64,000 nucleotides of DNA from Chionoecetes opilio. Lineage: Eukaryota; Arthropoda; Malacostraca; Decapoda; Majidae. Of the stretch, positions 31,628 through 43,499 are shown one piece after another. The notes below the pieces were generated by a model. It saw nothing but the letters and a program-made list of their open reading frames with translations. It was not told where the DNA came from and made no database searches. The translations under genes and the position numbers were made by a program. Position 1 is the stretch's first letter. Each line of letters starts with the position of its first letter. The DNA lies in assembly GCA_016584305.1 (NCBI GenBank), contig JACEEZ010025360.1, positions 448,501 through 512,500 on the forward strand. Direction: 5' to 3'.

Positions 31628-33266
31628 CGGTGGACCCTCCAACTGAGCAGCTTCACACCACTGGGTTACAGGCAGTGGATGCCGATCCTCCCATTGACGA
31701 AACCGCACCCTCACTTGACGAAGTCAGAGAGGCTGTAGCAAAGTTGAAGGGTGGAAAGGCAGCTGGTGTTTGTAATATCAGTGCGGAGCTCCTCAAAGCT
31801 GGGGGTGAGGCCATGATCCGCGGGTTGCATGCTGTCCTGACTGCCGTGTGGCAATCAGGTACCATTCCTCCTGACTGGAAAAGGGGGCTGGTCGTCCCTA
31901 TCTGGAAAGGGAAAGGGGACCGTCAGGACTGCAACAATTACCGCGGTATTACACTGCTCAGCGTACCAGGCAAGGTGCTTGCCCATCTATTGCTGACACG
32001 AATTCGCAGTCATCTGGTGAAGCATCAGAGACCTCAGCAGTCTGGGTTCACGCCTGGTAAGTCAACAACGGACCGTATCCTAGCGCTTCGTGTCCTGGTG
32101 GAACGCCGACGTGAGTTTCGACAGGGGATGCTTGCAGCCTATGTTGATCTCAAGAAGGCGTTTGACTCAGTGCATCGTGAGTCACTCTGGGATCTTCTGC
32201 GACTTCGAGGGATTCCTGCAAGGACTATTGGTTTGATAACTGGTCTGTATTCTGGGACTGAGAGTGCTGTGAAGTGTGGGGCAGGTGTATCCAGCTTCTT
32301 TCCTGTGAATACAGGAGTGAGGCAGGGGTGCGTCCTTGCCCCATCACTTTTCAACGCTTGTATGGACTGGGTATTGGACAAGGTTGTAGATCAAAGTGAT
32401 TGTGGAGCATCCGTCGGCAACACCAAGATCACTGATCTTGTTTTTGCCGATGATGCAGTAATCTTTGCTGAGTCGCTGGAGGTCCTGGTGATGGCTCTCG
32501 AGGCGCTGCACGAGGAGGCAAAGCCTTTGGGACTTGAGGTCTCCTGGCTCAAGACCAAGGTCCAGGTATTTGGAGACTTACTAGATGAAGCAGTACAGTC
32601 TGTTCATGCGTGTGGCGAGGACATTGAGATCCTGGAAAGTTTTACATACCTTGGTAGCACAGTCCATAATGACGGCGGGTCACGTCAAGAAGTCTTACGA
32701 CGGATTGGCATAGCCCACGGTGTTATGGACTCGCTCAGCGGGAGTATTTGGCGTTGTCGGTACCTGTGCAGGAGGACAAAGATCCGGATCTTCAAGTCGC
32801 TTGTGATCCCTGTCTTACTCTATGGTTGTGAGACATGGACACTAAATAGTGACTTGAAGAGACGAATCAATGCCTTTGGTAATAAGTGTCTTCGCAGAAT
32901 CATGGGGTATCGCTGGGATGATTACGTGTCAAATCAGCGATTGCACCGTGAGACTGAATTGAGGCCTATTACCTGCATAGTCCGTCAGCGCCAACTTCGG
33001 CTATATGGGCATGTGGCACGCTACCCTGAAACCGATCCTTCCCATCGGGTTGTATCTGTAAGAGACAATCCGGCGTGGAGGAGGCCAAGGGGGCGCCCAC
33101 AAGGCTCGTGGCTGGGGCAAGTTGATGTTTCTTGTCGAGAGCTGCTTGGTTTGGGAAAGGAGCCTGCATGGGAACTCGCGCGTGGTGACCCCCGGGAGTG
33201 GCGTCGTAGGGTGGGCGAGGCGACGCGCCCCCCGGCGTATGCCCCCAATGATTGATTGATTGATCT
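31628..33266 (+). mobile_element. 5'-truncated RTE-type LINE (LINE D)
   Basis: Starts within ORF2, ends in TGATTGATTGATTGA, and is flanked by TCTGCACA-like sequence on both sides (about 31620 and 33267), a likely target duplication. Relatives lie at 56953-57514 and 62250-63175. Confidence 0.85.
31634..33255 (+). CDS. RTE-type reverse transcriptase, 5'-truncated, open frame
   Basis: About 540 codons without a stop. The RT blocks are KGGKAAGVCNISAELLK, CNNYRGITLLSVPGKVLAHL, QQSGFTPGKSTTDRILALR, AAYVDLKKAFDSVHRESLW, GVRQGCVLAPSLFNACMDW and the catalytic FADD (about 32443-32454). The RTE-like end follows: FTYLGSTVHNDGG, VLLYGCETWTLN, RQRQLRLYGHVAR, with the stop at 33255. The endonuclease domain is absent because of 5' truncation. 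The Met at 31588 lies in the neighbouring palindrome and is incidental. The ATTG-type tail without poly-A is typical of RTE elements. It shows high identity to the two broken copies near 57 and 62 kb, so this family was active recently. Confidence 0.85.
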
Positions 33267-33430
33267 GCACAATATAAAAGAGTACAGGACATATAAAAAT
33301 GTTATGGATTTTGCGTCCACTAGACCCCTGATCGATGTGGGGATGGTACGAAAATGCGAAAAAATCACAGATATGCTGTAAAAAGCGATGAGGATGTGTT
33401 TTAAAGGTAAAACTTAAGAACAAGGGCTCC
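33267..33430 (+). repeat. Right part of the interrupted palindrome family
   Basis: AAAAGAGTACAGGACATATA to GATGAGGATGTGTTTTAAA matches 34206-34345 and the complement of 31019-31140. It resumes the repeat interrupted by LINE D. Confidence 0.75.
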
Positions 33431-33444
33431 ACCCCTATCTTCAT

Positions 33445-33790
33445 CTTCTTCTTATAGCCAACAAGCTTGGGGACATCGTGGGAAACCGGGGTTTTTGGGT
33501 GGGGGAGCACACACATGGGAAATATGGCCCCACACAAAAAAATCCCTAAACTAGGGAAATTTCCCTATCTCATAGACTTTATCGGGGCCATATTTCCCTT
33601 ATGTGTGTGCTCCCCCACCCAAAAACAGCACACACATAAGGGAAATATGGTCCCCCACAAAAAAAATCTCTAAAATAGGGAAATTTCCCTAGTTCATAGA
33701 CTTTATCGGGGCCATATTTCCCTTATATGTTTGCTCCCCCACCCAAAAACCCCGGTTTCCACCATGTCCCCAAGCTTGTTGCCTATAAGA
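33445..33790. repeat. Palindromic MITE-like element
   Basis: GCCAACAAGCTTGGGGACAT (33457) is mirrored by ATGTCCCCAAGCTTGTTGCC (33763-33782). Internally GGGAAATATGGCCCC and its complement recur, with a further duplicated hairpin (GGGAAATTTCCCTA at about 33555 and 33678). A diverged relative is at 36570. No gene. Confidence 0.75.
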
Positions 33791-34205
33791 AGCTAGGAGG
33801 TTGAGCCTTTATTCTAAAGATGACAAAACTCTACAGACCTAACCTAGCACCCCTCCTCGAGCCCCTCGTGCTGTGCACTAACCTAACCTAACCTATTCTA
33901 ACCTAACCTGCCCTAAGCTAACGGGGGGGGGCGCTCCGACCCCGCCGTGCTGTGCATTAACCTAACCTAACCTACTCTAAGATAACTACTTAGATTCGCA
34001 CTACTTTCTCAAACTCGTCGTCCATTGCGCATCTCACCGGACTTAGTTTTTCTCAAGAACCTGAAATTTAATATCGGCCATGTAGGCAAAGTAAGGATCG
34101 GCACTCATTAAAATATAAACAGATGTGTTAAGGACAGTAAGTATAATACGTAGAGCCAACATTTGGGTCAGCTTAGCGTGGAGCCCTTGTTCTTAAGATT
34201 TTCCA
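33791..34205. other. (CCTAA)-rich tract and unassigned sequence
   Basis: CCTAA repeats at about 33840-33915 and 33957-33985 are separated by a G-run. The rest is not recognised. Confidence 0.6.
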
Positions 34206-34390
34206 ATAAAAGAGTACAGGACATATAAAAATGTTATGGATTTTGCGTCCACTAGACCCCTGATCGGTGTGGGGTTGGTACAAAAATGCAAAAAAATCAC
34301 AGATATGCTGTAAAAAGCGATGAGGATGTGTTTTAAATAGGAAATACATTAAACAGTGATCAATTTAGGGTTGTGGACGCAAGTGGACGC
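34206..34390 (+). repeat. Foldback-family repeat copy
   Basis: Same unit as 33280-33405 and the arm at 30850-30975, here ending TTTAGGGTTGTGGACGC. Confidence 0.75.
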
Positions 34391-34404
34391 TGTTTAGTAG
34401 GACC

Positions 34405-34616
34405 CAGACTGCGCTGATGGCGACGCCGGAGCAGCACTTTATTTATTCTTAGTAGATCATTCTTGTCCGTGATTTTGACCAATTCAACAGCTTTCCAAGA
34501 GGTTTGATGGTTAGTAGAAGACTGATGGTTAGTAGAAGACGTGTATTACACAAAATTAAGTCTTTCATAACGTAGTAAGCGAGATATGGCAGGGGCGATA
34601 AAACGAATCTTAACCC
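34405..34616 (+). repeat. Dispersed repeat, copy 3
   Basis: Matches 7448-7655 from AGACTGCGCTGATGGCGAC to GGCGATAAAACGAATCTTAA, with a short internal duplication (GATGGTTAGTAGAAGAC) at about 34506-34539. Confidence 0.75.
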
Positions 34617-36338
34617 TGTCGCCAGAAATAGGAACACGAGAACAATTGGAACATCAGCCGACGTCGGCGAGAATTGCTATCGGGGACAGTTCCAGGTACC
34701 TATTACACCACAGGGACACAACACTTCCTACCTCACACTCTCTTAGTTCTTGGTGGTGTTTAGGGCTGTGAGGATCCGTTGAGGAAGTAACAGAGGAACC
34801 CTATGAGCCCTGGCGATGTGATGCGAGGCTATCCCAGGCGTGGCAGCTGATCTGTCTGGTTGAGGAAGGCACAGCACAGCGCAGGCTCTATTTTGGGATT
34901 TTGGCTAGTTTGGGATAGAGTGGCAGAGTGGTACGAGATGGGAAGATGAATTTCTTTTAGGTTTAGAAGGGTAGAAGGTACACCAATAGGAATCATGAAG
35001 GGGTTTAAGTATTTTAGAAAGGCTTGGGTAATAAGAGCAGAGAGTTAGTGCCTAATCCTACAAGCCTCAGGGAGCAGCGGAAAATTAGGCTGTGAAACAT
35101 AGCGACTAAAACCGTGTATTAGCTCCCACTAGAAATTGGAAAGTCTACATCAGTTATACAGTGTTGCCTAAGTCCGGACGTAAAAGCCTGGACTTGAGGT
35201 ATCAATGCCTAGAATCCAGCTAAAAGTTTTCGTTCTCCTTCTAGTGACATCACGCCTTTTATTATGTATGTAATGTATGTTGTAGTGATGTGCATATGTA
35301 TATGTATATGATATATAACTGATAAAATATTGACGATAAATAGACACCTGACCTATAAATATGCTAAGTCGAAATAATTTGGTCTAGATCAGTGTTTGAG
35401 GTCAGGATTCGCCTCTTGATCGGTGAGATTTAAGCACTCACTCTCCTTCCCAGTTCTCACGGTCCATCCAAGCCATCTTGTTGATTTTTTTTTTTAGTCA
35501 CTCATTGTTATTCTAATTTCACAGAAAAAAAATTAGATAGTACACTCATACACGAACAAAACTGTATAACAGGTGATCTGTAGCATCAGCAACAATCAAA
35601 CTGTGTGTGTGTGTGTGTGTGTAAATGTGTGTGTGCGTACGTACGTATGAATGTGTGTGTGTGCATGTGTGTGTGTGTGTGTGTGCGTACGTGCGTGCGT
35701 GTGTGTGTGTGTGTAAGCTAGTGTGTGTGTGTCAGTGTGTGTGTGTGTGTGTGCATGTTTGTTTGGCAGTCTGGCCACCGTGACCATGCATGCTTCTATC
35801 ACATGAGGTGGAAGGGCCAAGGTTTGGGTCCAGATGTGAAAAGGGAGCTTATCTCATGGGAATTGCAATTAAGGCTCTCTCTCCGTCTGGCGGACGATAA
35901 AGGCGAATTTCGCGGACCACCCTCTCCTAACTCCCCTTCCTCCCATGGCCACCTGCTTCTCCCCTCCACTAATCCTTAAACTTCTCACCTTCATGCCAGG
36001 TCACAGAAGAGATAATCCGGAAATACCGAGGCTTGACCTGGGCCGGCCTCACAACAGTGACCACATCCATAGCATAAATGGCAGTTTTTGCTTTTAACCA
36101 GGGCGCTAGGAAAAATGCGCTAGAACATGCACAATATTGAATAAGAATGCACTGAAAAACGCGCTATGCGCAAAACACAAAATGTACGCGCTGTTTGTGA
36201 TGCCAATGCGTCAGAACTAGCGAGTTTCGCGCTGGTTTGGCAACACTGCCTATCAGGCTCTATATTGATTTTGGAACCCAGGCCCCTACTGCGCATGCGC
36301 GGAAAAGCGGGTCCTTATTTATCGTGTAAGGAATGAAA
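34617..36338. other. Gene-free stretch with (GT)n
   Basis: 34765-34880 resembles 14425-14520. A (GT)n microsatellite with GTAC interruptions spans 35602-35755. The remaining sequence, including 34890-35600 and 35760-36338, shows no gene or repeat that I can name. Confidence 0.6.
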
Positions 36339-36340
36339 AA

Positions 36341-37387
36341 ACAAGTTTGAAAATATATAGAAAATGGAGAAAACAGAAGGGAGGCCAAGAAGAAGTATAC
36401 AGTAATGACCAAGCTTCAGAACTACTGTTTAAGTGCAGGACAAACAACCTACAACTAAATGACAGAAGGAGGTTCTGGGGAGAAGAAATAACTTGTGATT
36501 TGTGTGGGGCAGAAAAGGAGGACTTAAAACATTTTCGGTAAAATTCTAGTGTTTGCCCATACTCTCCCACTTCCACCAAACAAGTTTGGGGACCTGTGGG
36601 AATGCGGGGTTCTTGGGTGGGGAACAAATTATGCGTCGGAAACACGTAATATAAGAGTTGTGTAGGGGGGGTAAAATTCCCTAGATCTAGGGTAATTTCC
36701 TTATATCTAGAGAAATTTGCCTAGCCAAAATTAACGTAACCTAGCGGGGGGCTTGACCCACCGATAACCTACCCTACCAGATTTAACCTAACCAAATAAT
36801 ATAACCTACCCTAACCTAACCAAATCTAACCTAACCTAACCTAACCTAACCAAATGTAACCTAACCAAACCATATCTAACCTAACCAAATATAACCTACC
36901 CTGACCTAACCATATCTAACCTAACCTCCTAGCGGGGGGTTGGGGGGGGGGGTTCTCGACACTTCGGTCATCATTCTGTGAGGATAGTCAGGTTCACACG
37001 TCTCTGGACACAGAAGAAATCCAATGAATTTTCCTTAGATCTAGGGAATTTTTTCAACACCCCTAACTCAAAAACTATGTGGTTGCGACGCATATTTTGT
37101 ACCCCAGTAGCCAAATATCCCGCATTCCCCCAAGCTAGTTTTGTGGCAGAGGGGGAGTATGGGCAAACACTAGAATAATACCACATTTTCTGTTATGGTG
37201 CCCAGCCTACAGTAATGAAAGAAAGAAAAGTGTGAGGTTACAGCAACCTTATAATTACCTAGAGGAGGAGGAGGATATAGTGGGGGAGTATTTGTTTGGA
37301 GAGGGGAATGTGGAAGAAGCAAAAAGAACAATCAACAGTTTTTGGATGACCAGAGAAAATAAAAAGAAAGAAAAAGAAAGAAACTAA
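36341..37387 (+). pseudogene. LINE C-terminal zinc domain split by a TIR element
   Basis: 36341-36540 encodes WRKQKGGQEE, FKCRTNNLQLNDRRRFWGEE and CDLCGAEKEDLKHF. The matching continuation, LWCPAYSNERKKS through EEAKRTINSFW to a stop near 37385, lies at about 37190. Joined, they form the C-x2-C-x8-H-x4-C motif found at the C-terminus of many LINE ORF2 proteins. The interruption is the element at 36541-37183. No RT precedes it here, so it is a 5'-truncated remnant. Confidence 0.65.
36541..37183. mobile_element. TIR element inserted in a LINE
   Basis: TTCTAGTGTTTGCCCATACT at the left is mirrored at the right (AGTATGGGCAAACACTAGAA, about 37157-37176), with imperfect arms extending about 100 bp. 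ACATTTTCGG and ACATTTTCTG flank the two ends and look like a ~9-10-bp target duplication, as in Mutator-like elements. The interior has CCTAA/CCAAATC telomere-like repeats (36770-36930). Confidence 0.6.
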
Positions 37388-37501
37388 TAAGATAGAATAA
37401 GAGAAGAAAGCGAATTAATTAAAGACCCAGACAGCAAGAAGAAACACGTCAGGGAATGCCGTTGAAAAAGGCCTGACTCCCGACCAACAACTGAACTGAA
37501 C

Positions 37502-38622
37502 TAAAGCCGTGTTTTTGTAGTCCAAGCACAGTCTTGGATTACGAAGACCACTCCAATAACACTTGCTGAAATGTGTGTTATACTGCTTTGTGATATTGTT
37601 TGCAATGCTTTGGACTGATTATTATTTCGGCCCCTACCAAGCTTGTTTGTTTTTTTATCGCAGAAACCAATCTGCTTTCAATTAGAGAGAACTGCAACTC
37701 GGAAATGCCAGTGGTGGCTGGCAGTTTTAACTCACAATTTGGTGAAAAGTTGGTCAACTTGAAAGAAAAATATGGGCTTATTCCACTGCACTTAAAACAC
37801 AAAAGTATAATTTTAAGAACGATTTTCTTCTATATGTATATTGTATAGAAGCCTGAGTCTGTAAAACATGCATTTAACCAAATAACCAAGTAGGTTATAG
37901 TTGAGGAGGCGAGGTAAATGTTACTCTATGATATTATATAGTCAATAACGTATGTTTAGAAGTTATCTATACCTAGGCAGTCATATTTTCCTGTTATTAT
38001 TGTGTATCAATCAGATAGAAAGCCTGGAAGTGCAATGAGTCGACGCGTGAAGTGGCAATGTTTTGATTCAATCTCCCCGCCACAATCTCCCCGCCACCAC
38101 TCCCCGCCGCGGCGTGTCGCCTCCACAATTATAACCTACATTGTCGCAGCAACAAGCCGATTTCGGCATTCTTTATTCTTCGTTTTTCCAAGGCATTGCT
38201 TATTGTATTTTGACAAGTGTTTGCCAGACGCAGCAGTACTGTCTTAGAAAACAGTGTGAACATCACCCAAATTTTACATGCCACAATATACATGTAAAAA
38301 ATATATTAAGCTTTGCTACTCGAGGCGAGTAATTTGCATTAAATTGCTATTATAGAACGTTCCATCGTAATGAATGTCATCCATATAATTAGTAGAACAA
38401 CAGAAGAACTATATTTTTTGGTATTCAGATGCGGTGCATCAATGTTTATCGCGAAATTAATTTATGAAAAATATTAGTCGCGGAGCCAAAACACAGTAGA
38501 CCAACCTTTCAGTTAAAACTGCCAGCGACCACTGGCATTTCTCGAGTTTCAGTTCTCTCTAATTGCGAGAAAAAACGGTCTTCGTACCAAGACGATGCTT
38601 GGACGACAAAAACACGGCTTAA
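37502..38622. mobile_element. TIR element of about 1.1 kb
   Basis: AAAGCCGTGTTTTTGT at 37503 is mirrored by ACAAAAACACGGCTT at 38606-38620. The arms stay similar for about 120 bp (AATTAGAGAGAACTGCAACT near 37681, its complement near 38550). No transposase domain is seen. Target duplication is unclear. Confidence 0.6.
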
Positions 38623-38635
38623 AGAGATACATTTG

Positions 38636-39394
38636 GTACCCTGATAAATAAGGTAACCAAAACACAAGATACATTATTTTCTCATGTAGGTCATTTAATC
38701 ATACCAGTCAGTGATAACTTCGATCATAAACCACTGTGGTACAGATACAGTGGTATATATATGCTTCCTTACATCTTATTTACCGTGTATAAGGCGATAA
38801 ATTTGGAACCCTGATAAATAAGGTAACCAAAACACAAGTTCCATTATTTTCTCATGTACTAGAGGCGTATTTTGTGGCGGCCAATTTTGTGGATTATTAT
38901 ACTCTATTAAGCTCCGCCCAGCTAGAGAGCTGCACAGAGAGGTATCCCTCGGCCGCGCCATTTTGGATTTTGAACAGGTGGCGCCGCTATGCGGATGGTG
39001 CATTCCGTCAAAAGCGTCACAATGCTTATATCATTACTGTGCACGGTGTTGTGCCTTTTCAGTACCCTAAGACGCAAATATATGTAGTATTACGTTAAAA
39101 TAATGAACTGAAGTGGTTACAGGGTTCCCAGAATTGGGAGTTCCCCTAAATTTGGGGGGGCTCAAAAGTGTCAAAATGCTTATATCATTACTGTGCCTTT
39201 TTTTAAATAATGAACTGAAGTGGTATTGATGGATGTATTTTTATTTTATTACACCTTTTGTTCCTTTTGTATTTCATATCGAAGCCCCGTCATTCCAATA
39301 AATTGTCTCCAATCTCAATACCCTCTCCCTCCCCACACACATTTTGTTTTGGCTGAAGTCAAAATGGGTGGGTGGTGATGGGTAGCCTAATGGG
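38636..39394. other. Repeat fragments, no gene
   Basis: GATAAATAAGGTAACCAAAAC occurs at 38643, 38814 and again at 51370. 38757-38855 matches 51309-51400. CTTATATCATTACTGTG occurs at 39026 and 39178. GCTCCGCCC at 38909 is one end of a MITE family. No coding sequence is supported. Confidence 0.6.
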
Positions 39395-39895
39395 CAGGGC
39401 CGAATTATGACCTTTTGGGGCCCCTAGGCTAATTAAATTGTGGGCCCCCTCAGACGGAGTCACCCTCTAACTCGCCTGCACCCCAATTTTTTTTACATTG
39501 TATCGCAAAATAAGTGAGCTGAAAATCAACATATACGCTACATTCACAAATAAGCGTTTTACTGTGTTTAGCACGATGATAAACAAACATGGACTGGGGC
39601 CCCATGATTTACAGCTAGGGTCCCAAACAGGGGCCCTTTATCTCAAGTAAAGGCCTCAAACTGAGGCCCTTTATCTCAAATAAAGGGCCTCAAACAGGGG
39701 CCCTTAATCTTAAAATTATTTTATCTCAAAGTTATTTTATGTTAAGTTAAATGAATTATTCAGCAATGCAAAATATCATTTTTCAAAAAAATTTATATAT
39801 GGAAATCTTTTAGCAGGGACCCCAGGTTTGGGGCCCCCAAGCTTGAGGGGCCCTAGGCTGCAGCCTATACTAGCCTATAGGATAATCCGGCCCTG
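39395..39895. mobile_element. hAT-type MITE
   Basis: Ends CAGGGCCGAATTAT and ATAATCCGGCCCTG, a typical hAT terminal motif. They are flanked by CTAATGGG (39387-39394) and GTAATGGG (39896-39903), a near-perfect 8-bp duplication. The interior has several copies of GGGGCCC/AAAGGGCCTC. No transposase. Confidence 0.8.
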
Positions 39896-40395
39896 GTAAT
39901 GGGTGAGTGAATGGGTGGGGGTGATGGGTAATGGGTGTGGGGTGATGGGTGAGTGAATGGGTGTGGGGTGATGGGTAGTGGGGGAATGGGTGGGGGGTGA
40001 TGGATAATTATGGGTGAGTGAATGGGTTGGGGGTGATGGGTAATGGGTGAGGGAATAGGTGGGGGGTTATGGGTAATGGGTGAGTGAATGGGTTGGGGAT
40101 GATGGGTAATGGGTGAGTGAATGGGTTGGGGGTGATGGGTAATGGGTGGGGGTGATGGGTAATGGGTGTGGGGTGATGGGTGAGTGAATGGGGGGTGGTG
40201 ATGGGTTGGGGGTGATGGGTGATGGGTGATGGAATAGGTGGGGGGTGATGGGTAATGGGTGAGTGAATGGGTGTGTGGTGATGGGTAATGGGTGAGTGAA
40301 TGGGTGTGTGGTGATGGGTAATGGGTGAGTGAATGGGTGTGTGGTGATGGGTAATGAGTGAGTGAATGGGTGTGTGGTGATGGGTAATGGGTGAG
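39896..40395. repeat. GGGTGATGGGTAAT minisatellite
   Basis: About 500 bp of GGGTGATGGGTAATGGGTGA units with GTGAATGGGTGTG variants. Related units occur at 43770-43975. Minus-strand His/Pro/Ser-rich frames are artefacts. Confidence 0.9.
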
Positions 40396-41020
40396 TGGAG
40401 GAATTCCCTCCCTTCTTTGATTCCTTATTTCTTTCCTCGTCAGTTCCTCTTCTAACTCTCTTCTTCCCTCCAATTTCTTCCTTACTCCTTATTCCTCTTT
40501 TCCTTCTCTCATATCTCCTTCCTTCCCTCTCTTTCACCTTCTATTATCACCCCATCATCACAAAAAGGAGGAGCGATTCCCCCTCTATCTGCACGGGCGA
40601 CTGTCTGTGCGTGCACCATCCGCTAGGATCGCTGTCGTCCATGAAATAAAAATGGCGCGCCATGTTATATCGCCCGAGTGACACCTCTCGGTGAAGCTCT
40701 CTGCTCCGCCCCTGCTTGCCATCACAAAATACGATTGTAGGGCTGCCAAAGCCCTTTCTAGATGTTGCCGGGAGAAGTGTCGTACATTTCATTACCTCTT
40801 ACCGAGGCTCAAGGAATATCGTTAAGGTTATTATTGAAGGCACAGCAAAGAGTATATACTCTTTGCTGTGCCCAGCCACGGCGGGTGGACAGGAAGCTCT
40901 CTCGCCCACGGCGACGGCGTGTAGTGCCCAGACACGGCTAAACAGTGGGGGCGAGCCAGTGTTGTGGTGTACAGCAAAGTAACTATACTAAGTAAACCCA
41001 CGCGCAAAGGGCGGAGCTTA
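40396..41020. repeat. Low-complexity DNA and a GCTCCGCCC-ended repeat
   Basis: 40396-40550 is C/T-rich. 40704-41020 starts GCTCCGCCCCTGCTTGCC and ends GGGCGGAGC. It includes the copy of the 863-1000 repeat (40734-40856), with a short inverted AGTATATACT at 40851-40860. Confidence 0.6.
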
Positions 41021-41336
41021 AGGGCAGCGTCATCGGAGTAAGATCAAGAAAATGGGAAAAAAATACGTGGAGTGGATGAAGAAAACGGAGGGAGGGATGG
41101 GAGACTCATATCCTTCACACATCCCGAGTCTCCCTTTTCCTCTCTCTTCCTTTACTTTTTCCTCCTTATTTTTCCTCTCCCTTCCTCCTCCTTCCTTCCT
41201 TCCTTATTTTTCTCTCCCTCTCTCTCGGAAGGGGAAGGAGGGGGAAGGAGGGGGAAAAAGGGGGGAGGAAGGAGGGGGGAGGGAGGGGGTGGTAAAATGG
41301 CTACATTATGTTATACTTCCCTCCACCCTTGACAGA

Positions 41337-41412
<76 letters not shown>

Positions 41413-41462
41413 CCTGTACGTGGTTGGTTTTCGTCACATTTGAAGTGGTGTCATGACCCTTG

Positions 41463-41494
<32 letters not shown>

Positions 41495-41506
41495 ACACAC
41501 ACACAC
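41021..41506. repeat. Low-complexity cluster incl. (GA)n and (CA)n
   Basis: C/T-rich and G/A-rich tracts at 41110-41290, (GA)n at 41341-41411 and (CA)n at 41464-41506. (CA)n ends at the hAT target duplication. No gene. Confidence 0.85.
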
Positions 41507-42101
41507 CTAATATCCAGTGGCGGCTCGTGGCATAGGGCTGCAGAGCTGCAGCACCCCCAGACACTCACTGCCAGGTGTATGATTCCTTTAGAGACAACAG
41601 AATTGATACACTTCTAACAAATATATCATAAAAAAAGTCATTATTTGTTATTTAATTTTTTTCAATACGTTACTAAGTGAATTTTCATTAAAACCAGACC
41701 AAAATTTAAGTTACTTTCATATTTGCTTTACGATTCATGTCTGCGCCGCCGCCGTGCCACTTGTGAACACAATGAGCTGCGGTCGAGGCAGCTAAAGCGG
41801 GTATCACACGAGGCGTTTCGTCGGACTGTTTCGTCGGACCAAACTTGTATTTGGTTGGACCTGTTCGTCGAACACTGACAACACACTAGCACCGAGACCA
41901 CCGAGAGACAAGGCCTGTTACATCGCCTGGTGAAAGGCTGTGACGTCACAGTATGAGGATCTCCCGCGCGCGCCACAGTTGGCCCCGGCTCAAGTCTATT
42001 GTCTCCACATTACGAAGGCGGTCAAGGCGTGTGTATGTGGCGTACTTCTATCATTTTTGCTTTTGTTACGGCAGGAGCTATTTCTCCAAGTTACCAGCAA
42101 G

Positions 42102-42254
42102 ATGCCGTCCATGTGCTGTGTGCCCAATTGCAATGGGAACTACAAAAAAGGCCCTAGAGTGAGTATATTCTGTTTCCCAAGAGACAAGGTGCTTGCCAGC
42201 CAGTGGCTCAGAGCAATCAAACGGGACAACTTTTCACCGACGGCCAGTAGCAGG
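42102..42254 (+). pseudogene. THAP domain, exon 1 of the P-type transposase
   Basis: 51 codons from ATG: MPSMCCVPNCNGNYKKG, then FCFPRDKVLASQWLRAIKRD and FSPTASSR. This is the first part of a THAP zinc finger (C-x4-C here), the DNA-binding domain of P-element transposases and of THAP proteins. The exon ends AGCAGG/GTGAGT, a strong donor. The second half (VCELHF) is found at 46416 after a good acceptor in matching phase. The donor and acceptor look intact although the downstream transposase is dead. Confidence 0.8.
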
Positions 42255-43117
42255 GTGAGTCTATGATCTTGTAGTATTTGTAGTAGCTTTATTAGCTAAT
42301 AATGAAAGAAGTGAGACGGTAAATCTAGCATATATAGCATACTTATAAGGCATACAAAGCGAAATGTTTGTTAGCATTAAAAATGGCGGACGCTATGTCA
42401 CAAAAAATATTACTAATATTTTGAGAATTATCATTGTGTTGTGTTACGTTCATAATTCACCTCCGTCACAGCTAGTGGGATCATGCTGCTTTGGCTGACT
42501 ATGTTTTTGAACTAATGAAGGATTAGCAGCTGGCACTGGCACTCACGAATGTAGGTGTTTCGTGAAAATATTGTTAGCGCGAAATCCTGTAGACCCCTCC
42601 ATTCATCTCTTATTTCACTGGCTTTACGACTTAACTGCTGCCCTGATACATGTTACAAGCCACATAGAGGCACTAGCTTTCCATGAGAACACTTACAAGT
42701 AATAATAGTTGCTCATAAGACTAAAATATTCACGTCAAAAGTAAAGCCTTTTCAGGGTAGGTTTCAGGTTCAAATATCTTTGTCTGAATACCAGTGCATC
42801 TAACTACTCTCATAAAAATAATATGTATCTCAGAGTACTCTGTAACATGCAATTAGGGCAGCAGTTATGCTGTAAAACCAGTGAAATATGGAGGAGTCTA
42901 CAGGATTTCGCGCATTGACAACATTCCGCACAAAATCAGGACCCCATTCTCCACGAGTGCCCAGCAGCCTCTGAAAGAATGGTGATATAAAAGTAATTAC
43001 ACTTACATAATTATCCATTGGTATCCATACTAGAGATGTCGATGAAGTGTGGGGGTAAGACCTTAGTATCGGTGATTTTTTTCTGATTCTTGAAGTGTTG
43101 TGGTGTTTGTTGCTTGA

Positions 43118-43460
43118 TCACCCCGTTTTGTGCTTATACTGTGTGAATGCTCTTGTGAAATGTCTTGGCTTTCTTGCTTGCTAATCAATGTTCTTGCTGT
43201 TTCCTTATTTTCCACATCAGTAACAACGTTTGTTTCTTCATATCTGCATCCTGTTCATCTGCTAGGAGTAAAAATGTTGCAAGTTTTTAAGCATTTGTCA
43301 GTGTGTTGTCTTGTAGAAAGTTTAAGTGTTTCCTTATGTCTTTATATTCCTCGCACTGTAATAGAAAGTGTTCTAAGTTTCCTGCAGTCCAGTGTTACAT
43401 GTCGTGCATGCTGTGTTCCCGAGGGTGTGTCTGTTCCTGTAGTTTAGTTTAGTTTCAGTG
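43118..43460 (-). pseudogene. LINE F C-terminal zinc domain
   Basis: Minus strand: NTACTTCNTGLQE, then a one-base shift to EHFLLQCEEYKDIRKHLNFL and ADEQDADMKKQTLLLMWKI. The C-x2-C...H-x4-C pattern is the usual LINE ORF2 C-terminus. It is separated from its RT (44195-45060) by the Helitron-like insert. Confidence 0.6.
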
Positions 43461-43499
43461 TATTGCTTCTGTATCTTATCAAAGTTGTAGTGGATTAAT

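Noticed and set aside
31588..33255. Host reverse-transcriptase-like gene
   Set aside because: 5' truncation, the ATTG tail and related broken copies identify it as an RTE LINE.
39865..40473. His/Pro/Ser-rich protein on the minus strand (similar at 1266-1629 and 43510-44109)
   Set aside because: These are minisatellite translations with no conserved domain or plausible start.
41940..42101. Longer N-terminus upstream of the THAP Met
   Set aside because: The frame is open, but THAP domains normally start at the protein N-terminus and the Met at 42102 fits exactly.
42830..43018. 62-codon minus-strand frame in the P-element intron
   Set aside because: No recognisable domain, splice signals or homology by eye.
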